Source: Ardenticatenaceae bacterium
GTDB taxonomy: Bacteria > Chloroflexota > Anaerolineae > Promineifilales > Promineifilaceae
Length of the DNA: 64,000 bases
Direction of reading: 5' to 3'
NCBI GenBank assembly: GCA_011525915.1
Contig: WYBM01000015.1
Coordinates: 186,001 to 250,000 of the forward strand
Position numbers and translations under genes: made by a program. The notes beneath the pieces are model-generated. The model ran no database searches, was not told where the DNA came from, and was given only the letters and a program-made list of their open reading frames with translations. Position 1 is the first letter of the stretch. Each line of letters starts with the position of its first letter. This document shows positions 59,401-62,925 of this stretch, piece by piece.

Positions 59401-61371
59401 TTTGTGACCACCAAGCGATCTGGGCGGGCAGCAGAAGCGCTGCTATGCCAAAATTGGCCAGGTAAAAGAGGTCGGGTATTACATAATGGCCTGTTTCCCA
59501 CATGGCACTTTAATTTGGCTAATAACGGGTTTAAGGCGGTTAATATCGATCCATCTGGTCACAAGCGGCATCCAGAAGATAACCTCTTTAAGACAAATCT
59601 CGATATTTCCAGATTAGAGGAGGTTTTCTTTGAAGAGCCCACCCCCGTCTCTTTTGTATGTATTGAGGTAAGTAATAATGCCCATGGCGGGTATCCACTA
59701 TCGCTGAGTAATCTGCGACAAATCAAAAACTTTACAACCGCCCAAGGAATCCCGCTAGTTCTTGATGCCACGCGCATTGTCGAGAATGCCTTTTTTATTG
59801 CAGCCCATGAACCCTCTGAATCTGGTTCTGACATATGGGAAATTGTCCACAAAATCTTAATGCTCGCTGATTGTGTTACATTTAGTTTATCTAAGGATTT
59901 TGGTTTGAACTATGGCGGCCTCGTTGCCACCAACAACGCCGACATAGCCACACGCATAAAAGAGCATGCCGCCATGCATGGCGAAGATTTAAACTTGGTT
60001 GATCGCAAAATGCTCGCTCTGGCTTTAAACGACAAAAAGAATATCATGGCTTTAGTGCAAGAACGTATGCGGAATGTTAAAAATTTATGGCAAAAGTTAG
60101 CCGCCGCCAACATTCCCGTCATAGGTCCGGCTTCTGGGCACTGTATCTTGCTTAATGTCGCTGAGATGCCCCAGTTTGCTGGTTTTAAACATCCGGTACA
60201 GGCATGCTTAGCCTGGCTGTATAAAAACACCGGAATTCGTGGTGGACAACATCTAGCTCAAGCCAATGACTTACTATTACAACAATGCATTCGCCTGGCA
60301 ATCCCCATAGGTTACGCCTCACATAAGGTAGATCAGGTTGCCGCCAATTTGCTGGCACTTTTTGCGAACCCTTCAGAGGTAACAGATTTACTCACAGCCA
60401 GCCCGATAACGAGCCAGGTCGAGGCAGCCCAGGCAATTTACTATCCAGTAAATCAAATCCCAGAAGACATTCAAGAATCGCTCAGCGAGGGTTATCATCC
60501 TACAAATGAGAACTGGCAAGTTGTAACAGAGCATGTGCCAACTGTTGAGAGGAGGTTGCTAAAAACAGATGCTGGGGATATTGAGTTCTTTATTCACGGT
60601 CAGGGCCCTACACTGTTACTAATGCATCCTTTTAATATAGGAGCTGGCATCTTTGTCGATCAGTTCAAAAGCCTGGCTGCGCACTATCAAGTTGTGGTCA
60701 TTCACCATCCCGGTGTCGGTGAAACAACAGCAGCTTCCGATATCTCCCTAGATGGTATTACCCGCTTATACAAACAAGTGTTAGAAGAAATTGATGTCAA
60801 TTGGCCAATTCACGTAGCCGGAGCTTCATTTGGTAGTCTCCTTGCCCAACATTTTGCTTTAACCTATCCCCAGTACACAGCTTCTCTCAGCATTATTTGT
60901 GGCTCTTACAAATATGCCAATCGTAGTGGGCAAGTCAATAAATTAGAAGACATCATCGAAAGCGAGTTTCAAAGCATGAGGCAGCATCCACAATCTGAAA
61001 AATTCATGCAAGAAATCGAACAATATAAGTTGACGTTGTTGCGTTGTGAAAGCATGGATCCACAAACAGGTTTAAGTTATCTGGATTTGTTTTCTGAGCA
61101 GCCAGACTTTCTATCTAAATTACCCCAGATTTCTACACCAACACTGATTGTTCACGGTGGATGTGATACGGTCATACCGGTAAAAACAGTGCATTTGCTT
61201 CACGGTATGATACCTAACGCTCAGCTGGCAGAAATCGATGCTGCGGGTCATTTTCCATCAATAACACATGCTGACGAGGTGAACCAAGAGTTAAGTCAGT
61301 TCTTGGCAAAACAGTCACAGCCTCAGGCCCATCAAATCACAGCAGGATATAACAATGGTACCCATCATTAA
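38608..61371 (+). CDS. Trans-AT PKS megasynthase 2 ending in DUF-SH-TE (7587 aa, leinamycin LnmJ-like)
   Basis: Domain order: DH, ACP, KR; KS4, ACP-like insert, ECH2, ACP; KS5, DH, KR, cMT, ACP; KS6, DH, KR, ACP; KS7, ACP, ACP, DUF, PLP lyase (SH), TE. All KS domains on this protein retain Cys-His-His, and none has an AT. The KS-to-next-domain linkers carry the LPTYPF-type tails typical of trans-AT synthases. At nearly 22.8 kb this is a very large single gene with no frameshift visible. The start codon overlaps the previous stop by one base, implying coupled synthesis of the two partners. The next gene (second HMGS) begins 17 bases before this one ends. Its C-terminal domain set assigns the pathway to the leinamycin type. 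Modules are described separately. Confidence 0.96.
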   Translation: MNVYMKLPLKEYQESMSMPVVKALVVCTFIMEHKDFIMQNHRVHSTSIMPGATFLDIVYRILRAKEIICETATLQNILFTEPIVTDETQNRRVRVTIAGEQNGIHLVSAESQIILNGETLPEWHRNFTGELVLHDAPVSAALSIDPEALKGAADFQQDMETLYEKARGEQIRHGSPMKCFGRLYKGKGYLLAELALDEASAHLEEQFYLHPAKLDASTIVAFGQIDTLGESFIPVFIEEFYAPRPHQGKCYIYVPQQEVLTDSHDIMRNSYLMYDAQGDFVARFKNLTCKRIRFPELITGKLAKSDANHPIPSTPSQPQQNTAASTSSEKDHLPGKKPSLNTLEKTASLAKYLQILIGNILEVQPEQVSSKAGFYDLGLNSTAMLDIARQLEDIIGATLYPTLLFEYSTIENLVDYLSQNYVLDNQSYIKEAPIEDLSFDQSTWSDELGPIRYQTNWIPLDTDQNGADLNDLGNFIVFHANRFSKDESFLLRFNDQLSSVSNTLAHVQHSDKFQKISQDFYLLDAKISEQTASLLDQFSEEDLQNTSFIVFASPESPPGSYLTDDFYAIWALATELIRRKPQRPLNIYFLYEDSKSTISPQHAAIGALAKTISNETPIISCKSIRVDVTLPAESVARILIHEASLSHNAAIPLNSQEICYINNIRYIKQLSEIKESEARHYVPRKNGVYVLAGLGGIGELIAEELAEKYQACIALLGRRPITPQWQMQIDKWNSIGAKVIHIQADITNAADVNFAFEQIHARFGNINGIFHCAGAIKDAVFFRKEYTEMESVINPKVIGTVNLDWASQDDELDFFVLFSSISSILATPGQCDYAYANAFLNQFAQQRALIAAKSNKIICVAWPYWREGGMRISSKDLQQAQATTGLYPMPSKEGLSLLWQSIASSEANPIVFYGERKKIEHMLIKSQLLSDETAAALTIADPQKPSINQVNPPYISRRPQQAAAADSGSLNDDIAIIGLAGQYPQAKTLDDLWQVLSAGIDCISEIPSTRWDHDQYFDPEKGQEGKTYSKWGGFLDNYDCFDAAFFGISRREAERMDPQERLFLQICWKTLEDAGYEPTSLSDEIIGVFAGVMWNHYQLVGGENEIAPNAMHSSVANRVSYVLDLHGPSLSIDTACSSSLVAIHSAAESIRRGECTLALAGGVNVMTHPQKYLQLAYNQFLSTDGRCRSFGKDGSGYVPGEGVGALLLKPLSAAQQDGDHIYAIIKGSSLNHNGKTSGFTVPDPSAQAKLISRALQKSNITPETIDYIETHGTGTSLGDPIEVEGLRKVFHEVDLPKDYKCPIGSIKSNIGHLESAAGIAGVTKVLLQMKHKQLVPSLHAKTPNPHIDFDNLPFYVQKDLTPWQLPPHKGSYYAGISAFGAGGTNAHVVLESYDLKHRQTTVKPTQGNAPYLFVLSAKNTDRLQAYAQSFLAFFETTNEVTLGSKGTPNAPLLRNYIISEVAQMLDIAPDLLNLDETFADLGVNHYGLMQLHQTILKKNLSNREDFHLSLDTSVNAYISYYEKSSANCSGAVDAESLCYTMQVGRTALPTRLAIVFNEFATLKQELERYVQGHSPSQNGIWFQQSSDDLPSLSEEQYVDLFHKNKLYELGRHWVNGAEVPWQLCYLQQKGEAHLPRRISLPTYPFQEERYWLGQWKKYKGLSVSTERHGRPTESYDNKPSPVPVSNQEAQPVLPYSGEEVELRVLEPGIALVILRDQAHHNMFTDGVLHGLQAVFSQIAHNPEIKAVVLTGTDDVFCMGGSPQALEDLANKKGSFTDVPFVYEGLLKCDRPVIAAIQGDAFGGGLAFGLYADIVVMSRESTYSANFLKYGFTPGMGATFILEHRFGSSLALEMLFTGKPYKGSELERRHVQIAFQSQPNVLTTAVDFARHICDLPATGIKTLKSELAGDILKKLPAYIEREVNMHERVLGSESLERIRSHFSKINSVEPVQKTASATDTISSQKDEQLTKPVSLKLDAEQPLKDSNKVSLKSVSKFVPAKSSDKRPESSSLPTNGLQSEALKSDEVLDFIKTILCNLLYMEPHEINDMLSFSEMGIDSIGAVEIVRTLNEKFNLNLDSVAVYDHPTITELVALVLQMHSQALSLHKSAIELTTKPKIDSPQTIKNEDEQTLFESEEKSHARQNEEQSPLPKKDRVNLRALPKSRHVPDTVPPKQQKIDLAATTKPSEINGTTSHVTVPREEKNRKPGASATFSTQQGHTLDTNLQDVERCDRIAVIGMSGRFPDAPDMPTFWENLKNGRCSIGEAPADRWTVSQFFDPDKNAPNKSHSKWAALLHDVDKFDPAFFHLSPLDAEAMDPQQRIFLEEAWKGLENAGYATNANEKRPWGVFVGCGAGDYPQLLANEGYPDTGQTFLGNSSSILAARIAYFLNLSGPTMAIDTACSSSLVAVHLACESVRRGECEMAIAGGVALMLTPQLQIRSSKVGMLSPTGQSLPFDAFSDGIVLGEGAGVVVLKCLNKALADGDYIYGVIRASGINGDGKTNGITAPSAASQAALLEAVYVRAGISPDEISYIEAHGTGTSLGDPIEVKALKQVFQKGTHRKSYCGIGSVKANIGHTTMAAGVAGLLKVLLSLQHRQLPPLTGFTKLNPKIDLDDSPFYIVDQLQEWRLAAPNSTRIATVSSFGFSGTNCHLVVEEFPQKRSYGEPQPQDASALIPLSGRTEEALYKRAEALADMLSPEKKLQDIAFTLSVGRQHLAVRAAFIVNNTQELYQSLKAFARSEKSGQCFSLLASQVDAFEPLSSQAEIQQLMQHVEKSPGSVPLDLLTQLAKAYAAGHEIDWATLYSAQSCQRIPLPTYPFARDRHWVEPAQRPPAAQINPEDRPSRPVSLLDISSFDDEVSETTFTMQLSSENWFVADHHVHDRPLLPGVVSIDMAVDAAKQFGFGFPIQLTSIRWLKPFSVASPCHAYFVTKQQDQRLSFELRDKDAQIYASGNLISLSSGTSPANKIPSAGVDPVSIKKRCSSAMAKEKIYANFMKAGLHYGPSFQVLSEVYFNQTEVLGRLDLSAAQAALKGNFAYHPSLLDGAMQTAAVLFSDVTNDILVPFAIDSLTIWQPLSVPAFSYVTKESDSQFSLHIIDEEGQVCVQGNGVSLRSLQNKSNSAALEAMVFTPTWREALKNRPVPLYSGTQKHIAILYTASALELAEAVGAEHASDNVVSILVDNQTRDFSALQAPYDTVYFLAGPGHLNLYDVKHNIHILFRLTKALLATEQVHHALDFKIISDKSVATYPEQTIYPQNASLHGLARTIAAEYSRWSVKCIDIDLEGAKAVEIAGDIVREATEDQLVALRNGRCFTRAFNTLPPGQSTKPVPYRHQGVYLIVGGVGGIGYALSCYLAAHYQAQLIWVGRRANPIGLSQKIGEIESLGGKALYIQADVSDLDGMKQVVNQAHHQFGSIQGAFHAALVLEDKILANLDEASLDNVLAPKTTGSIVFHTVLQHEPLDFMMFFSSAASFVNNPGQGNYAAASTFEDAYVYHLRRVSSFPVSVVNWGYWGSVGIVASEDYRNRLAQIGIGSIEPGEGIEAINYILAENIPQALVVKANASGLAQFGISLTPDNAIVEANKSFNTLEQYSQGLLRETLFSANILAYTGTPLSIKNHMAQLGIVEAQTRLFLAILRILQRQHVVDLNQDHMMVQEKSPHMPGQSLESMESALVKNNMAAHVSLLRRCVEALPAVLTGQKTPTEVLFPHGSLSLVEAVYQGQTVTDFYNTLLADNMAAFIQNRPQANEPVRILEIGAGTGASSKQVLQQCRALDAPINYVYTDISQAFLHHGEQTFAKEYPFIQFKKLDIETDPQSQGFAPESFDIIFATNVLHATREIKRTLQHVGQLLHPQGVLLINEVTAASDFLTLTFGLTPGWWRFQDAECRLLDAPLLSPQQWRTALEEANFANTKILGFPNTPVEQQEQCLLITTKQSTPTTAVPVDMQIPCKNYIKGIFAEILKHRPENLDDHLTFENFGVDSLISLNIINRFEQDLGPLPATLLFEYLTIEKLAAYFMSEKAGELRATLKPVAHAPAPSSEQISVPAAASIRQVSEQTQPNPGQPAAVPEDIAVIGVSGRYPGSPDIDSFWQNLAKGYSGITEIPANRWDWRQYFDANPGKSQKTYSRWGGFLEDVDQFDPGFFGILPRDAVNMDPQERLFLETAWNLLEEAGYVNKDTREPSTGVFAGMMYGTYGQIAATAWAEGQLAGGNSAYWSVANRVSYFFDFQGPSMAIDTACSSSLTAVYLACESLRRGECKMAIAGGVNLILHPSHFVSLCSLNMLAKDDKVKTFDAQADGFVPGEGVGAVLLKPLQQAIHDGDDIWGIIKTGMINAGGKTAGYTVPNPNAQADLISRAQQRANIDPHTITYLETHGTGTKLGDPIEIAALTKAFKQQDTARFCCALGSVKSNIGHLEGAAGIAGLTKVLLQLKHGKIVPNINLAVINPKIDFNDSPFYVPVVLQDWAPPKLELAPDDVKILPRRAGISSFGAGGANVHLIIEEYLAPNSEEAPNDDQKTGHTTHGLPEKQLFLLSAHTHKQLQAYAEKFVAFLTERLGQNTPLPHMAYTTQVRRQEMAERLAVVASSHEELVQKLKRFLRGENAPQVFVSSSEKENNAAFLFNDEDGAIFMDALMQKQDLEKLASIWVQGNSIQWSKLWPASKPRRVSLPTYPFERKSYWISTQEEKAKPPQNEGLEIENAAHTPPKWQQLYVERSVSDEKAALADHRINGERWVAGAVLLELAVTACTDANLGQSFYLHNVRWPTPLNLETDSPNICIDLARVNDTLNFRVGRFPEDKPIYAQGTIVPADALQVPYWDIGAARQRCSYKLSPATFYDDLKKGGVEYGASFRVVKDLYRGDDEVLSYLELPTSDSASLTGNVLHPVLVDGAMQTISCLCQPTDSYIPVGFTTAAHYRALENRCWAYVRESSSNDQNYRTFDIWLVDEQGHLFATIEELKLAPAPSPALSIETNLQKPQATIISPNCHYLHPVWNDAAHQSTRSIPRSLLLVTSDETLRKNLREQLLQFAVPVIFAIPGSDFIQHNSITYELSIDNPEHCRRLIAKLAQLEMMPDALLHACSDDAFNVTMARNPYQIHAQINTGFYSVFQLITTLYNHNSGAPLHVLYAHQAPGISPQPLYSSITAVFKTLALEHTGFSGVCAQFDAAEEPPTLAARLVDELLFRQQKVAEVRYKQGVRQSKALVEFQPTLSPHAPLPLRADGTYLITGGAGALGLKFAEFFVSQAPLNLILVGRSALDEVRQKQIEALNQSGSSVEYYQADLANYEDVSRLIHNIAQQYSVLNGVIHAAGITRDARAIKKTRAQIEDVFSPKIFGTLYLDDLTKEMPLDFFVLFSSLSAEMGNIGQVDYAYANAFLNDFASLRETWRAHNLRSGKSISIGWPLWQDGGMQVDEATLKLFARNWNMIPMQTQTGIQTFCYALQSPYTSLLTFESPPPQHTKEALVEAEIAAPVETSINLDPRQTNRQTDTLLPQVEQQLRLFAGTFLLVDEQEIDMQANLMELGFDSIALTELINQINEKYQLNLLPTVLFECPTLMDVASYLETNHKESLVHQHHRQVDALLPEQGLPDEEIPVPMYTPVLHSPAHIQKPLIAIIGMAGRLPKSNSVDDFWNHLVNGRDLVDHIPSDRVDLLAHEDMQHIRGGFLEGVDEFDAALFGISPREAILMDPQQRIFLQTIWRLFEDAGYQPSELAGSHMGLFVGVSSFDYGDLLIHHQVPIEAHIATGISHSVLANRISHLFDLHGPSEAVDTACSSALVAIHRAVKAITSGECATAIAGGVNLTLSPGLFIAFHQAGMLSPDGKCKTFDKMANGYVRGEGAGAILLKPLTQALEDGDQIYGVIRGSAVNHCGHSTSLTAPNPLAQAEVIRTAYAEANIDPNTVSYIETHGTGTKLGDPVEIEGLKKAFAQLYKDSKSPIPVKPTIALGSVKTNIGHLESAAGIAGVLKVLLSMKNKRLPANLHFDEVNPYIQLSETPFYINKTTQPWPGLVDENGQFVQRAGVSSFGFGGSNAHVIIDNWPLPERTKTNPLSMPLFPFSAPSFETLKAYVELFRQFLEDNPDINLARIAYTLQVGRKVFPERLVIVASQHTLLCQSLQAAWQNMNSENRLFSMETTDTVGAFPISIAQTWLNDEPVNWTQFWHHDKPLRVSLPGFPFAQTKYWFKRAGISQPLSQPGGTDVQIQRQTQQRNTKVKLVNLGSLRAEQANGFKDTQSDAVGLHAQTKLYVEDDHHTYQSQPTDVSPPSTPDAPGIDKVLRIWLSEILGTPPVELEGARPFAELGLDSIFRMELSRKINTLYNLDLKTAEVYEHDTIEKLVEFVKSSMPEHNQSVPTEEVKAESSDTPSNHEALKADRPDTKEVLQAVISTAIEQPIDPKLSFEENGFTSFDMLRVISVLEKGLGPLRKTLLFDHPTLADLTVYLSSQYDEPALSLVEQLTPPAAEGLHTAQVGNNFGHNIAKKKTGQSHIFTQTETGPYILPKKQLPQWPEIYQQVERLNAQFGKESGLAGRDIASLIFLSTSKQCYFNFSMQGNVLLAWSYVGAEADYMHLVQEWVNYAKENRLVPNLLSLDRLENVAGLEFTATPFGAVQRLEDIDEFTLNGRKMRRLRYLVDRIKKSGSCYTVEYKSGSDQSMDQKISDLVDLWANHKKMVNPYVSTVKEDIRFGRLQEHHRIFLTYFEEALINAIVVTRIPSENGYLLDVEFYPDTMPLGGLDYAIVQIIETLQKEGCKIFSFGASFGVKICESPNAAPEAEQALEELWSAQIFTDGNFQFKNKFRPTNFPIYLCQPASSERTEITDVILMIANPTLTDQEEFQSGALSSTTQQVHADNRRAEPQAKSKSTFYSSQRNKNLSSHGYNPTLMPSRLIEFDLLTDSWAEREDEVILQQISERMKRVPEEQAVNKLQDIPWLPFKFVTTKRSGRAAEALLCQNWPGKRGRVLHNGLFPTWHFNLANNGFKAVNIDPSGHKRHPEDNLFKTNLDISRLEEVFFEEPTPVSFVCIEVSNNAHGGYPLSLSNLRQIKNFTTAQGIPLVLDATRIVENAFFIAAHEPSESGSDIWEIVHKILMLADCVTFSLSKDFGLNYGGLVATNNADIATRIKEHAAMHGEDLNLVDRKMLALALNDKKNIMALVQERMRNVKNLWQKLAAANIPVIGPASGHCILLNVAEMPQFAGFKHPVQACLAWLYKNTGIRGGQHLAQANDLLLQQCIRLAIPIGYASHKVDQVAANLLALFANPSEVTDLLTASPITSQVEAAQAIYYPVNQIPEDIQESLSEGYHPTNENWQVVTEHVPTVERRLLKTDAGDIEFFIHGQGPTLLLMHPFNIGAGIFVDQFKSLAAHYQVVVIHHPGVGETTAASDISLDGITRLYKQVLEEIDVNWPIHVAGASFGSLLAQHFALTYPQYTASLSIICGSYKYANRSGQVNKLEDIIESEFQSMRQHPQSEKFMQEIEQYKLTLLRCESMDPQTGLSYLDLFSEQPDFLSKLPQISTPTLIVHGGCDTVIPVKTVHLLHGMIPNAQLAEIDAAGHFPSITHADEVNQELSQFLAKQSQPQAHQITAGYNNGTHH
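41515..44930 (+). other. KS4-(ACP-like insert)-ECH2-ACP beta-branching module
   Basis: KS4 has Cys1136 and His1271. No reductive domains follow, so the beta-keto group remains available. The enoyl-CoA-hydratase-like domain (about residues 1691-1941; GDAFGGG near 1800, KYGFTPGMGAT near 1830) resembles the decarboxylating ECH2 (PksI type) of HMGS cassettes, here fused in cis. The ACP (Ser2058, MGIDSIGAVEIV) continues into LDSVAVYDHP, the segment I associate with ACPs served by HMGS enzymes. Expected output is a beta-methyl (or ethyl) branched enoyl chain. A partner ECH1 dehydratase is not in the window. Confidence 0.85.
42952..43180 (+). other. ACP-like insert without phosphopantetheine serine, inside the post-KS4 linker
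   Basis: Residues about 1449-1525 read as a four-helix carrier domain (NYIISEVAQMLDIAP, then DETFADLGVNHYGLMQL). The Asp-Ser of the attachment site is Asn1484-His1485, so no arm can be attached. It interrupts the normal KS linker, whose usual parts occur before (LFVLSAKNTDRLQAYA) and after (LCYTMQVGRTALPTRLA) it. It may be a docking platform for trans enzymes or a decayed duplicate. Confidence 0.75.
45295..50690 (+). other. KS5-DH-KR-cMT-ACP module
   Basis: KS5: Cys2401, His2536. DH: His2878 in HHVHDRPLLP (HxxxDxxxxP) and Asp3044 in LLDGAMQ. KR: VGGVGGIG near 3341, Tyr3483 in GNYAAA, with a VLED segment like the LDD motif of B-type reductases. The C-methyltransferase has the SAM-binding ILEIGAGTG near 3753. 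ACP serine: Ser3982. Expected output is an alpha-methyl alkene. Confidence 0.87.
50815..55310 (+). other. KS6-DH-KR-ACP module
   Basis: KS6: Cys4239, His4374. DH: His4726 in HRINGERWVA, where the final Pro of HxxxGxxxxP is Ala, and Asp4888 in LVDGAMQ. KR: TGGAGALG at about 5226, Tyr5368 in DYAYAN. ACP: Ser5525 in ELGFDSI. Expected output is an alkene; the Pro-to-Ala change in the DH leaves some doubt about dehydration. Confidence 0.86.
55430..58000 (+). other. KS7-ACP-ACP, last extension with tandem carriers
   Basis: KS7: Cys5771, His5909. Two carriers follow directly: Ser6302 (ELGLDSI, continuing into DLKTAEVYEHDTI) and Ser6404 (NGFTSFDM). No KR or DH is present, so the beta-keto group is free for HMGS-type branching. 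The corresponding leinamycin module is where branching and sulfur insertion occur. The two carriers differ clearly in sequence and may have distinct duties. Confidence 0.85.
58090..59070 (+). other. DUF domain preceding the SH lyase (GNAT/DUF2156-like)
   Basis: Residues about 6495-6820. I see resemblance to the C-terminal domain of lysyl-phosphatidylglycerol synthases (DUF2156, GNAT fold): FTLNGRKMRRLRYLVDRIKKS, then KKMVNPYVSTV and YPDTMPLGGLDYAIVQ (the first shown partly). In leinamycin-type synthases a domain of unknown function occupies this exact place before the lyase. Whether it transfers an aminoacyl group, assists the cysteine addition, or is structural is unknown. Confidence 0.6.
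59230..60400 (+). other. PLP-dependent beta-eliminating (cysteine) lyase domain, SH
   Basis: Residues about 6875-7262 resemble the tryptophanase/tyrosine phenol-lyase fold: DATRIVENAFF (Asp7053 and Arg7056 for the PLP ring and phosphate side) and SLSKDFGLNYGG, where Lys7096 aligns with the Schiff-base lysine of the tryptophanase SGKKD motif. In leinamycin biosynthesis the SH domain of LnmJ cleaves the C-S bond of a cysteine added to the polyketide, leaving a thiol. The same reaction is the natural reading here. Confidence 0.82.
60530..61330 (+). other. Terminal thioesterase (alpha/beta hydrolase)
   Basis: Residues about 7308-7575. The nucleophile elbow is GASFGS with Ser7407, and the C-terminal histidine is His7548 in AGHFPS. 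It ends the assembly line and should release the chain by hydrolysis or macrocyclization. In leinamycin the equivalent domain forms a macrolactam with the starter amine; the starter here is unknown. Confidence 0.85.
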
Positions 61372-62614
61372 CAAAAAACAAATTGGCATTGAAGCGCTTA
61401 ATATTTATGGTGGCAGTGCTTGTATTCAAGTACAAGATATATTTACCGGTCGAGGATTGGATGCGGAAAGATTCGGGAACCTAATGATGAAAGAAAGGGC
61501 CGTGTCATTGCCGTTTGAAGATCCCGTTACTAATGCCGTTAACGCCGCAAAACCCATTGTCGATAGATTAAACGAAGAAGAAAAGTCAAGCATCGAAATA
61601 TTAATTACCTCAAGCGAATCAGGCATTGATCTTAGTAAGTCTATTGCTTCATATGTGCATAAATACCTGGACCTTAGTCCTCACTGCCGGCTAATCGAAA
61701 TGAAACAGGCTTGTTATTCAGCCACAGCAGCCGTGCAATTGGCACTTAGTTACGTTGCTTCCAATATCTCGCCGAAAGCTAAGGCCTTAATTATTGCTAC
61801 TGATATGTCCTTGGTTGATGCCGAAGCTGAATATGCTGAACCAACCACCGGGACAGGGGGAGTTGCCATACTCATTAGTGATAATCCACGTGTGTTCACC
61901 TTCGATTTAGGCGCATTTGGTAGTTACAGCTTTGAGACAATGGATACAGCCCGACCTACTCCCCAACTTGATATTGTAGATATTGACCAATCTTTAATAG
62001 CCTACCTTAGTTGCCTTACAAATAGCTTTCGACATTATCAATCCAGAGTTGAAGAAGTAGACTTTGTAACAACATTTGATTATCTGGCCATGCATACACC
62101 GTTCGCCGGCATGGTGAAAGCGGGACACCGCAAGGCGATGAGGGAGTTTACCAAAGCATCATCACACGAAATTGAGAATGACTTTTCAAAACGTGTTGCA
62201 CCCTCTCTTGTTTATCCTGGCCTTGTGGGAAACATGTTTTCTGGCTCGCTCTACCTGGCTCTAGGCAGCCTAATAGACCATTCAGAACCCGATTCAGTGA
62301 TGCGGGTTGGCCTATATGCATATGGGTCAGGATGCTCTTCAGAATTTTTCAGCGGCTATATTGACAATCAATCGCGTCAAGTTTTGGCTGAAATGCAAAT
62401 TAACCAAACGCTACACAATCGCAAGCGCCTAACATTTGAAGAATATGATCAACTATTATTCGAAAACAAACGCTGCCTTGTTCCAGAAAAAGAGCGAACC
62501 ATACCAGTTGATCAATACGCTTCTATACTCGCAAGCACTAGTCCTAGACCAGGTAAGTTACTTGCTTTAAAAACCATTCAAAACTACCATCGGCAATATA
62601 GATGGCTAGAGTAA
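61355..62614 (+). CDS. HMG-CoA synthase homologue of a PKS beta-branching cassette (copy 2)
   Basis: A 419-aa protein of the same family as the copy at 23852, but clearly diverged: the catalytic cysteine lies in ACYSAT (Cys120; the other copy has ACYGGT), with His247 in HTPFAGM and GSGCSSEF near the C terminus. It begins 17 bases before the end of megasynthase 2, with AGGA upstream. It is followed at short spacing by a free ACP and a decarboxylating KS, which together form the classic HMGS-ACP-KS(S) part of a beta-methylation cassette. Confidence 0.93.
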   Translation: MVPIINKKQIGIEALNIYGGSACIQVQDIFTGRGLDAERFGNLMMKERAVSLPFEDPVTNAVNAAKPIVDRLNEEEKSSIEILITSSESGIDLSKSIASYVHKYLDLSPHCRLIEMKQACYSATAAVQLALSYVASNISPKAKALIIATDMSLVDAEAEYAEPTTGTGGVAILISDNPRVFTFDLGAFGSYSFETMDTARPTPQLDIVDIDQSLIAYLSCLTNSFRHYQSRVEEVDFVTTFDYLAMHTPFAGMVKAGHRKAMREFTKASSHEIENDFSKRVAPSLVYPGLVGNMFSGSLYLALGSLIDHSEPDSVMRVGLYAYGSGCSSEFFSGYIDNQSRQVLAEMQINQTLHNRKRLTFEEYDQLLFENKRCLVPEKERTIPVDQYASILASTSPRPGKLLALKTIQNYHRQYRWLE

Positions 62615-62659
62615 GTTTGTTTTATAAATTTCATCGTTACGATAAACAGGAAAAGAATC

Positions 62660-62923
62660 ATGCAAAATGAACAAACAATCAGTGAAAATTATGTATTTGA
62701 AGTTGTTAAGCAGAAGATTCTAGAAATTATCCCGGACTTAAATGAAGATTTGGTAGTCCCCCAAAAAAGTCTTGTGGATCTGGGTTTAAACAGCATTGAT
62801 AGAGCTGATGTTATAACCATGTCTATGGAAGCACTTAACACCACCATACCCGTCTATGAATTTCAACAAGGCATAGATATTCAAACCATTGTTTCCATAC
62901 TGTACAAATATGTAGGAAAATAA
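62660..62923 (+). CDS. Free-standing acyl carrier protein for beta-branching
   Basis: An 87-aa carrier protein with phosphopantetheine serine Ser45 in DLGLNSI, four predicted helices and no fused domains. Position between an HMGS and a decarboxylating KS identifies it as the donor ACP (AcpK/LnmL type) that carries the acetyl or propionyl unit. The ribosome site AGGAAAAG precedes the ATG. Confidence 0.9.
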   Translation: MQNEQTISENYVFEVVKQKILEIIPDLNEDLVVPQKSLVDLGLNSIDRADVITMSMEALNTTIPVYEFQQGIDIQTIVSILYKYVGK

Positions 62924-62925
62924 TA

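Noticed and set aside
59230-60400. PLP domain as an ordinary class I/II aminotransferase
   Set aside because: The DATR-VENAFF and SLSKDFGLNYGG arrangement matches the tryptophanase/beta-eliminating lyase group better, and the DUF and TE neighbours fit the SH role.
25535-61371. Possible acyltransferase domains after the KS domains
   Set aside because: The post-KS regions contain only the linker subdomain with LPTYPF-type tails; no GHSxG AT motif is visible, so this is a trans-AT system.
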